Assembly: GCA_039199225.1 (NCBI GenBank) | Contig: JBCCSZ010000417.1 | Location: 1-5,009, forward strand | Direction: 5' to 3' | Length of the DNA: 5,009 nucleotides | Origin: JBCCSZ01 sp039199225 | GTDB taxonomy: Bacteria > Bacteroidota > Bacteroidia > Chitinophagales > Saprospiraceae | In this document: piece after piece, positions 1-5,009 of the stretch | Position numbering within the stretch: position 1 is the first letter of the stretch | Layout of the letters: each line of letters starts with the position of its first letter | Notes under the pieces: generated by a model | What the model was told of the DNA's origin: nothing | The model's input: the letters and a program-made list of their open reading frames with translations, nothing else | Database searches by the model: none | Program-made: the position numbers and the translations under genes

Positions 1-157
1 ATTCCAATCTGGTACGATTAACAGCGACTTTGTTGCTCGGCTTACCTACGAGCCAGGGCAGTTTCAATTCCAATCTGGTACGATTAACAGACCAATGACC
101 TTACCGCCATTCAACGGTTTTACGATCGTTTCAATTCCAATCTGGTACGATTAACAG
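1..157 (-). CRISPR. CRISPR array, leader-proximal end (partial)
   Basis: The same 30-bp unit, beginning GTTTCAATTCC and ending GATTAACAG on the plus strand, is complete at 61-90 and 128-157. Its last 24 bases are at 1-24, so the array continues past the left edge. All visible copies are identical. The spacers are 25-60 (36 bp) and 91-127 (37 bp) and are unrelated to each other. Read on the minus strand the repeat ends in ATTGAAAC, the 8-nt 5' handle typical of crRNAs cut by Cas6 in type I-A/I-B and type III systems. The array is therefore probably transcribed leftward, with its leader to the right. A consensus promoter at 174-204 supports this. The repeat has only weak internal dyads (AATC/GATT), so it is not strongly structured. 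No cas gene is visible, so the subtype cannot be fixed. Confidence 0.95.
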
Positions 158-170
158 CCGCTATACGGCT
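156..170 (-). other. Short dyad at the leader-repeat junction
   Basis: AGCCG (156-160) and CGGCT (166-170) form a 5-bp perfect inverted repeat around a 5-base loop. It takes in the last two bases of the repeat copy at 128-157 and the first bases of the leader. If transcription starts near 170, this would be a small hairpin at the extreme 5' end of the pre-crRNA. It could equally be chance, since 5-bp dyads are common. Confidence 0.3.
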
Positions 171-173
171 ACA

Positions 174-204
174 CAAAGATAACTGATTACCAACAATATA
201 CAAA
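174..204 (-). promoter_or_regulatory. CRISPR leader promoter (Bacteroidota consensus)
   Basis: On the minus strand, TTTG (204-201) is followed by exactly 19 bases and then TATCTTTG (181-174). This matches the Bacteroidota primary-sigma consensus, -33 TTTG and -7 TAnnTTTG, at every defined base and at the usual spacing. Transcription would start near 167-171, about 10-14 bases before the first repeat, and run left into the array. The position and direction agree with the orientation deduced from the ATTGAAAC tag. No start site has been measured; this is a sequence match. Confidence 0.65.
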
Positions 205-233
205 CACAAAATACCTCCATTTCAACTCCCATC

Positions 234-279
234 AGTCGTCGATGCTCGATGATGGGATTTTCCCCTGGAACCGACGACT
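234..279. repeat. 8-bp inverted repeat with nested hairpin
   Basis: AGTCGTCG (234-241) pairs perfectly with CGACGACT (272-279) across 30 bases. Inside it GGGA (254-257) faces TCCC (261-264) with a 3-base loop. No T-run follows either side, so it does not look like an intrinsic terminator. Seen from the array it lies about 30 to 75 bases upstream of the -33 box of the leader promoter, a plausible place for a protein-binding site. Function unknown. Confidence 0.45.
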
Positions 280-365
280 TATTAAGGGATTCATTATCAA
301 GTCTTTATAAATTAACAATGGAAGGTTTTAGCGTGGGGGCTTCGCATATTTAGTCACCGACGACT
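270..365. repeat. 10-bp direct repeat ACCGACGACT
   Basis: ACCGACGACT occurs at 270-279 and again, identically, at 356-365. A third copy, inverted and with one mismatch, is at 234-243. The second direct copy sits inside a dyad, TAGTC (351-355) and GACTA (362-366), separated by 6 bases. Three copies within about 130 bases of gene-free sequence are consistent with operator-like or integration-related sites. No regulator can be named. Confidence 0.4.
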
Positions 366-524
366 ACCGGGAGTACTGCCAAAGCCCCCTGGCAGCCTGT
401 CAAATCATGGAGTAGGAAGCAGTGGTAGACAGCTGGTCGCAAGTCGTTTTGTCCATCGTATTGTGATTGCGTTAAAAAATGTACAACTTGCTGTGGACAT
501 GACAAGGGGCGAAAAATATAATGT

Positions 525-2135
525 ATGCATATGAAAATGAAACTTGATTTGAGAAAGCATCTGACTGCTTTGGTGTTCCTGCTGCTTTTTATCACCTACT
601 TTTCCACGCCTTCTAAGGCCCAAGGCATTTTTCAGACTGTGTCAACGGGGACAGATGACTACATCTTTTCTACCAAACAGGCGGCTGATGGTAGTTACAT
701 ATCGCTGGGATATACGTCAGGCGTGGGATTTGGCAGCTTTGATTTCCTTTTGATCAACTCGGATCAGGACGGCAATTATCTGTGGAGCATGGTTTATGGC
801 GGATCGAACACCGATTTGGGCTATGCGGTTGAAGCAACTAGTGATGGAGGCTTTATCCTGGCGGGCGCCACGCAAAGCTATGGGGCAGGCGGCGCAGATG
901 TCTTGCTCGTCAAGGTGGATCAGACGGGCCAGGTGTCTTGGGCCAAGACCTTTGGCGGCAGTGGCTGGGATGAGGGTTTTGATGTTGCCGTTACGGAGGA
1001 TGGGGGCTTCATCGTAGCGGGCAGGTCGAATAGTTTTGGGGCAGGCGATGGCGATATTTATGCGGTGAAGACGACGGCTTCAGGGGAATTGTCTTGGACC
1101 AAGACCTATGGAGGCTCTGGCAATGAGGATGCCCAGCAGGTTGTCCAAACAGCAGATGGGGGTTATATTTTCGTTGGACATACTGTCAGTTTTGGGGCGG
1201 GCAATTCTGATATTTACCTGGTCAAAACAAATGCTTCGGGTGATATTGAATGGACCAAAACGATGGGTGGTGCAAATTTTGAAAATGGAAATACCATTGC
1301 GTTAACGCTTGATGGTGGATACATCGTTTCGGGCAACACAAATAGTTTCGGACAAGGGGAATCGGATATTTACCTAGCCAAGCTGGACAATTTAGGTAAT
1401 ATGCTTTGGTCGAAAACTTATGGGGGTGGAAAAACAGAAAACAGCTATTATCTCGTGCAAGAGGCAGGGGGCGAATATGTGATGGCGGGATTAACCAATA
1501 GCTTTGGTGGCGGCGGTGTGGATGCTTTTCTGATTAAAGTGAATGCCTCCGGTGACGTTTTGTGGAGCAAGACGTATGGGGGTGGTATGGATGATTTTTG
1601 CAATGCGCTGCACCTGTCAGCAGAAGGCAGATACATCTTTGCCGGCAATTCCCGGAGCTTTGATATGCAAAATCGCGCTTACATCCTCAGTGCAGACGAG
1701 CAAGGGAACAGCGGTGGCTGCAACCAGTTCACCCCCTCCATTACGGCAGTAGATGTTTCTTTTCAAGTTGGATCAGGTGGCTCCACAGCTTCTGGTGGCA
1801 CGAGCCAAAGCCCCACCATCATGGCGGACCAGCTAAACACACAGGATAGCATATTGTGCTTGATCACCCAGGTAAACGAAAGCTTTGAACCGACCAATTA
1901 TTCTATTTATCCCAATCCAATCAGTCACCTAGGGGTTTTGACCTTCGACAATCCCAACCAGCGACAACATCAGTTGCTGTTGTATGATTTGCATGGAAAA
2001 ATCGTCTGGAGCAAAGATGATATAACTACTGACCGCATACCAATCTACAAAGGAAGCTTATCGAGCGGCTTATACCTATTCGTACTGTTGTCAGATGGGG
2101 CCATTAAAACCAAGGGCAAAATCGTTCTGGAGTAA
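525..2135 (+). CDS. Secreted seven-repeat propeller protein with T9SS type A sorting domain
   Basis: A 536-residue protein. Residues 1-33 are a signal peptide: basic start, hydrophobic core around LVFLLLFITYF, likely cleavage near SKAQ/G. Residues 35-398 hold seven units in an exact 52-residue register. Their core is DGGYIVAGxTxSFGxG, then DIYLVK, then WxKTYGG, with tryptophans at 87, 139, 191, 243, 295 and 347. Seven units suggest a seven-bladed beta-propeller (inferred). Residues 399-455 are a Gly/Ser/Thr-rich linker with cysteines at 399 and 445. Residues 456-536 match the T9SS type A C-terminal domain: YPNP (462-465), LYDLHGK, GLYLF and a final KIVLE. The protein should cross the inner membrane by Sec and the outer membrane by T9SS, then be released or attached to the surface. 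No catalytic motif is visible; ligand binding or adhesion is a guess. In-frame ATGs at 525, 531 and 537 are all possible starts; AAGGGG (504-509) is a rather distant ribosome-binding candidate. Confidence 0.93.
   Translation: MHMKMKLDLRKHLTALVFLLLFITYFSTPSKAQGIFQTVSTGTDDYIFSTKQAADGSYISLGYTSGVGFGSFDFLLINSDQDGNYLWSMVYGGSNTDLGYAVEATSDGGFILAGATQSYGAGGADVLLVKVDQTGQVSWAKTFGGSGWDEGFDVAVTEDGGFIVAGRSNSFGAGDGDIYAVKTTASGELSWTKTYGGSGNEDAQQVVQTADGGYIFVGHTVSFGAGNSDIYLVKTNASGDIEWTKTMGGANFENGNTIALTLDGGYIVSGNTNSFGQGESDIYLAKLDNLGNMLWSKTYGGGKTENSYYLVQEAGGEYVMAGLTNSFGGGGVDAFLIKVNASGDVLWSKTYGGGMDDFCNALHLSAEGRYIFAGNSRSFDMQNRAYILSADEQGNSGGCNQFTPSITAVDVSFQVGSGGSTASGGTSQSPTIMADQLNTQDSILCLITQVNESFEPTNYSIYPNPISHLGVLTFDNPNQRQHQLLLYDLHGKIVWSKDDITTDRIPIYKGSLSSGLYLFVLLSDGAIKTKGKIVLE
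627..1718 (+). repeat. Seven 156-bp coding repeats (52 residues each)
   Basis: This stretch encodes residues 35-398, exactly 7 x 52 residues. The DGG-type turn falls at residues 55, 107, 159, 211, 263, 315 and 367, with no insertion or deletion between units. The copies are clearly diverged in sequence, so this is an old duplication held in register, not a recent tandem expansion. The first unit starts with a weak version of the WxKTYGG strand (residues 35-41). The last unit lacks that strand at its end, where Cys399 sits in the position of the tryptophan. This is the offset expected if the ring is closed by joining the N-terminal strand to the last blade. Confidence 0.85.
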
Positions 2136-2303
2136 ATGCCGTTGTAGCATACCCACAAAGGGTCCACTCTTGCTCAGTGACCAGACCGCCACTCTAAATT
2201 CAGCGAATTCATTGTTGGGCATGGTACGATGATGGATCATAAAATTCACTTTTGTCTTTATGTTATTATCCGTGCTAGATTCTGCAAGGCAATAGCCCAC
2301 CCG

Positions 2304-2335
2304 TTTGGCTATATCAGCGCCAATGTCTAACTTAG
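2304..2335 (+). promoter_or_regulatory. Candidate Bacteroidota promoter of the symporter gene
   Basis: TTTG (2304-2307), a 20-base spacer, then TAACTTAG (2328-2335), which matches TAnnTTTG at five of six defined bases. A start near 2339 would give a leader of roughly 28 bases before the ATG at 2367. That leader is A-rich with no Shine-Dalgarno sequence, as usual in Bacteroidota. A weaker alternative is TTTG at 2251-2254 with TAGATTCT at 2276-2283. Confidence 0.42.
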
Positions 2336-2366
2336 AGATGAAAAGTCTAAACAAAACGAAACATTT

Positions 2367-3848
2367 ATGACAAGTCAGGCAACGAAGCTATCCTTCAAAG
2401 AGAAGTTTGGCTATGGACTGGGAGATACCGCTTGCCACTTCGCCTGGGATATGGCCGGTATGTTCCTCTTTTTTTACTTCACCGATGTATACGGAATTTC
2501 AGCAGCAGTAGCAGGGACCATCATGTTGGTTGCTAGAGTCTGGGATGCCATTTCCGATCCGCTCATCGGGGTCATCTCCGATCGTACAAACACCCGATTT
2601 GGGAAATTCCGCCCCTACATGATCTGGTTTGCCGTACCGATGGGGCTTTCTTTGGTATTGTTGTTTACCACGCCTGATTTCGAACAAAGTGGCAAGGTCA
2701 TTTATGCCACCATTATGTACTTGCTGCTCAGTACGACCTACACAGCTGTCAACTTGCCTTACTCTGCCCTGTCGGGTGTGATGACAGCCAACTCGGCCGA
2801 GCGAACAGAACTCAATCAGTACCGCTTTTTCCTGGGCTTTATCGGGATGTTCATCGTTAGTTTTACCATGGTTTTTAAGAATAGCCTGATTATGGACGAT
2901 GTCCTGCTGTATGCTCAAAATGCCAACCTGCCCCAAGAAGCTTTGGCCTTCATACAAGACTACAACTGGGGCGAAGCTCGACTGCTGGACCCATCGGGCG
3001 GCCTGAAAGACATCATCGTCCAAAACGAGCGCTCCGCCTTTCAGTTCATCGCCATCGTCATGGCCATCATCGGGACGGTCTTGCTGTTCATTTCCTTCTC
3101 TCTGACCAAGGAGCGCATCAAGCCGCCAGCAGGTCAAAAGAGCAATCTGACCCAAGACCTTAAGAATGTCTTTGGCGTGAGGGCTTGGCTGATCTTATTC
3201 GTCCTGGGGATCATCACTTTTGTACTCATCAACATACAGGGGGCCGTCATCAACCAGTACTTTAAATACTACGTCGGTAACGAAAATGACAGTACACTCC
3301 TATACACCGCTACCACCGTATCGCTCATCATCGGCGTACTACTGGCCGGTCCACTGACCAAAAGGTTTGAGAAGCGAACCGTCTACCTGGCTTGCTCGGC
3401 TATTTCGGGTATACTGACCGTTGCTTTATACCTCCCTGGGAAGGACGATTTCTATATGCTGCACATCATCAATATTCTTTCAAAGCTGGCCATCGCTCCG
3501 ACCATCCCGCTTCTGTGGTCGATGATCGCCGATACGGCCGACTTCTCAGAATGGAAAAACCGGCGGCGCGCCACTGGCTTGTTCTTCTCCGCTACCACCT
3601 TCGCACAAAAAATCGGCGGTGGCATCGCAGTCGGCTTGGCTGGCTGGTTGTTGACCATCGCAAATTACGATGGTGAGGCCGTACAGCAAACGGGCGAGGC
3701 CATCGAAGCCATCAAGTTGTCTTTTTCGGTTATTCCAGGGGTGCTGTATTTGCTGACAGCCGTTTTGCTCTTCTGGTATAAGCTGGATGATGAAAAGGTC
3801 GAAAAAATCAGGCAGGAGCTCATAGAGCGTCGTGCTAGTGAGGGCTAG
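2367..3848 (+). CDS. GPH/MelB-type cation:sugar symporter (MFS)
   Basis: A 493-residue inner-membrane carrier of the glycoside-pentoside-hexuronide (GPH):cation symporter family, which imports sugars or glycosides with Na+ or H+. Family signatures run in order: GYGLGD (15-20), the cation-site motif WDAISDP with Asp60 and Asp64 (matching Asp55/Asp59 of MelB), the cytoplasmic loop DRTNTRFGKFRPY (72-84), NLPYSAL (129-135), YRFF (152-155) and FAQKIGGG (412-419), whose Lys415 matches MelB Lys377. Twelve membrane helices are expected and hydrophobic stretches fit. MelB's sugar-binding Asp19 and Asp124 align with His24 and Asn129, so melibiose is unlikely to be the substrate; it cannot be named. Residues about 171-222 form a polar loop longer than in MelB. 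The gene stands alone on the plus strand, with no sugar-degrading enzyme in view. Its stop codon overlaps that of the convergent gene. Confidence 0.95.
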   Translation: MTSQATKLSFKEKFGYGLGDTACHFAWDMAGMFLFFYFTDVYGISAAVAGTIMLVARVWDAISDPLIGVISDRTNTRFGKFRPYMIWFAVPMGLSLVLLFTTPDFEQSGKVIYATIMYLLLSTTYTAVNLPYSALSGVMTANSAERTELNQYRFFLGFIGMFIVSFTMVFKNSLIMDDVLLYAQNANLPQEALAFIQDYNWGEARLLDPSGGLKDIIVQNERSAFQFIAIVMAIIGTVLLFISFSLTKERIKPPAGQKSNLTQDLKNVFGVRAWLILFVLGIITFVLINIQGAVINQYFKYYVGNENDSTLLYTATTVSLIIGVLLAGPLTKRFEKRTVYLACSAISGILTVALYLPGKDDFYMLHIINILSKLAIAPTIPLLWSMIADTADFSEWKNRRRATGLFFSATTFAQKIGGGIAVGLAGWLLTIANYDGEAVQQTGEAIEAIKLSFSVIPGVLYLLTAVLLFWYKLDDEKVEKIRQELIERRASEG

Positions 3849-5009
3849 GAATTGGTGCGACCATAGCTCAATTGACGCCATAGATATTCCAGCGGTCCTT
3901 GTCGGAATCGCCTGAGCCAGGCGCGGCTGAACAGCCACTGTAACAGCAGAATGCTGAAGGCAAAGAATGGTAGATAGGTAAAGGGTACCTTTCTCATCAG
4001 TGCAAATCCATAGCCAAAGAACAATAGAATGGCAATAACATTCTGAAATATGTAGTTGGTCAATGCCATGCGACCGAGGAATGAGAGGTTTTGGAATACA
4101 GCCTTTGCCCGGCCAGAAGCCCACCAATAGGTGAACAACATGGCTATACCGAGCGCTAAACTGGTGGAGCCTAGGTGGTACAATACAGCCTGCAAAAGGC
4201 CCGTCTGGCTCAATTCAAATGGCGTCCCGATCTTAGCTTTGATGATGGCGTAGCCAAAGGAAGTAATCAGGCCAATCAGACCGATCCAGATGGCGCTCCT
4301 AGGTACTGATACCTTATTATCGCGTATCCTTGGCAGCCAGTGCCTAGCAAGCAATAGGCCGATGAGAAATAGGCCCAAGACCTGAAAATATCGACCCGAC
4401 ATCAGGTAGCTCATGGCCCGTGGTATAGCTGCCAAAAAATTAATTGCAAATACCTCTTGGGCCGATTCAGATGTGCGCATCTCTAAAAGCGAAAGTGCTC
4501 CAAATCCCCATTGTGTTTTCAAATTACTCGAAAAACGACGCATGGATCCCCAAAACGGCGCATCAGGTGTCAGATACAGTACAACATGTATGAGCAGGGG
4601 GATCAACAACAAAACAATGATCCACCGAAATAGCGTTCGGTCTGAGCAATCCACAAACAAAAGCAACAACATCCCCAATAAGCTGTAAAGCGTTAGGATG
4701 TCTCCATTCCAGATAAAATACATATGCATCAATCCCATGCCACACAAAACCATCATTCGCCTCAACCAAAAGGTCGAAAAGTTCGCAGTGGCAAGCCGAA
4801 AGCGTTCTGCCTGTAGAGCAAAACCAATCCCAAAAAGAATGGAGAATATCCCGTAAAACTTACCTTCGACAAACCAGTCGATGAAAAACAAAACAGCTCG
4901 ATCCCCTGTCGGCAACCCAACAATCTCCTCTGGGCTGTAGGTATTGTATCCGATGAAACTGTACAGATTGGCCAGTAAAATGCCAAAAAGGGCAAAGCCT
5001 CGTAGGGCA
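3845..5009 (-). CDS. DUF418 / YeiB-family membrane protein (5' end outside window)
   Basis: The minus-strand frame is open from the right edge to the TAG at 3847-3845, giving 387 residues with only the extreme N-terminus missing. The first visible residues, ALRGFALFGILLANL, match the start of YeiB-like proteins, where LDxLRG is expected. So the TTG at 4915 is internal and not the start. Further family signs are EGKFYGIFSILFG (visible residues 48-60), a tryptophan-rich WNGDIL segment (100-105), and the C-terminal DUF418 domain with GRMALTNY (312-319) and GPLEYLWR (371-378). Many hydrophobic stretches indicate a polytopic inner-membrane protein. Family members are often called putative transporters, but no activity is established and none is claimed here. 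It converges on the symporter gene with a 4-base overlap, so it is a separate transcription unit. Confidence 0.92.
   Translation of the reverse strand, partial: ALRGFALFGILLANLYSFIGYNTYSPEEIVGLPTGDRAVLFFIDWFVEGKFYGIFSILFGIGFALQAERFRLATANFSTFWLRRMMVLCGMGLMHMYFIWNGDILTLYSLLGMLLLLFVDCSDRTLFRWIIVLLLIPLLIHVVLYLTPDAPFWGSMRRFSSNLKTQWGFGALSLLEMRTSESAQEVFAINFLAAIPRAMSYLMSGRYFQVLGLFLIGLLLARHWLPRIRDNKVSVPRSAIWIGLIGLITSFGYAIIKAKIGTPFELSQTGLLQAVLYHLGSTSLALGIAMLFTYWWASGRAKAVFQNLSFLGRMALTNYIFQNVIAILLFFGYGFALMRKVPFTYLPFFAFSILLLQWLFSRAWLRRFRQGPLEYLWRQLSYGRTNS

Larger units (their letters stand above)
158..524. other. CRISPR leader and gene-free intergenic region
   Basis: About 370 bases between the array and the first gene, with no supportable gene. 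The part next to the array (about 171-222) is AT-rich and holds the array-directed promoter, as expected of a leader. Positions 219-235 resemble half a CRISPR repeat. Positions 234-279 hold an inverted repeat, one arm of which recurs at 356-365. Positions 376-395 form a 6-bp stem (CTGCCA/TGGCAG, 8-base loop). From about 366 to 470 the sequence is less AT-rich and has an open minus-strand frame, but its translation suggests no family and it overlaps the start of the next gene. I found no convincing promoter for the gene at 525. Confidence 0.6.

Noticed and set aside
494..522. TGGACA-N17-TATAAT, resembling an E. coli sigma-70 promoter, just before the gene at 525.
   Set aside because: TATAAT ends only 3 bases before the first ATG, so the transcript would start inside the gene. 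The window otherwise fits Bacteroidota promoters.
350..595. Open minus-strand frame of 81 residues between the array and the first gene.
   Set aside because: It overlaps the signal-peptide region of the well-supported gene at 525, and its translation shows no recognisable family or composition.
2161..2182. Imperfect hairpin (GGT-CACT / AGTG-ACC with one bulge) after the first gene, as a possible terminator.
   Set aside because: The stem is short and bulged and no T-run follows it.
2222..2230. TGGTACGAT, a 9-base match to the middle of the CRISPR repeat.
   Set aside because: The match does not extend to either side and has no array context, so it is most likely chance.
2091..2354. Open minus-strand frame of 87 residues covering the gap before the symporter.
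   Set aside because: It overlaps the conserved end of the T9SS domain and the predicted plus-strand promoter, and no domain is recognisable.
2499..3155. Long minus-strand open frame of 218 residues inside the symporter gene.
   Set aside because: The plus-strand frame has clear GPH motifs throughout; the antisense product is polar and low in complexity, typical of a shadow frame.
4762..4995. Minus-strand frame of 77 residues near the right edge, as a separate gene.
   Set aside because: It overlaps the DUF418 frame, which shows the conserved N-terminal motif over the same bases.

Overview
The window looks like a chromosomal piece of a Bacteroidota bacterium, probably Saprospiraceae or Cytophagia-like, though the exact family is a guess. 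Three things point there. The protein at 525-2135 ends in a type IX secretion (T9SS) type A sorting domain, a system confined to Bacteroidota. Promoter-like sites fit the Bacteroidota TTTG / TAnnTTTG pattern. The transporter gene has an A-rich leader with no Shine-Dalgarno sequence.

Layout. Positions 1-157 are the end of a CRISPR array: one partial repeat, two complete identical 30-bp repeats and two spacers of 36 and 37 bp. The array runs off the left edge. Read on the minus strand, the repeat ends in ATTGAAAC, the usual crRNA 5' tag. That makes 158 onward the leader side. A sequence matching TTTG-N19-TAnnTTTG exactly lies there on the minus strand (174-204) and points into the array. No cas gene is in view. 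The rest of 158-524 has no convincing gene but holds several small repeats and dyads.

Positions 525-2135 (+) encode a secreted protein. It has a signal peptide, then seven repeats in an exact 52-residue register (likely a seven-bladed beta-propeller), a low-complexity linker and the T9SS sorting domain. After a 231-bp gap with a candidate Bacteroidota promoter, 2367-3848 (+) encodes a GPH/MelB-type cation:sugar symporter of the major facilitator superfamily. Converging on it, 3845-5009 (-) encodes a DUF418/YeiB-family membrane protein whose 5' end lies beyond the right edge. The two convergent genes share a CTAG palindrome that holds both stop codons.

The three proteins show no clear common pathway. 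They are a surface or secreted protein, a sugar importer and an uncharacterised membrane protein, each apparently its own transcription unit, beside the leader end of a CRISPR array. The most notable signals are the array-directed promoter with its surrounding repeated motifs, and the unusually regular propeller. I did not find convincing evidence of a wholly new system.
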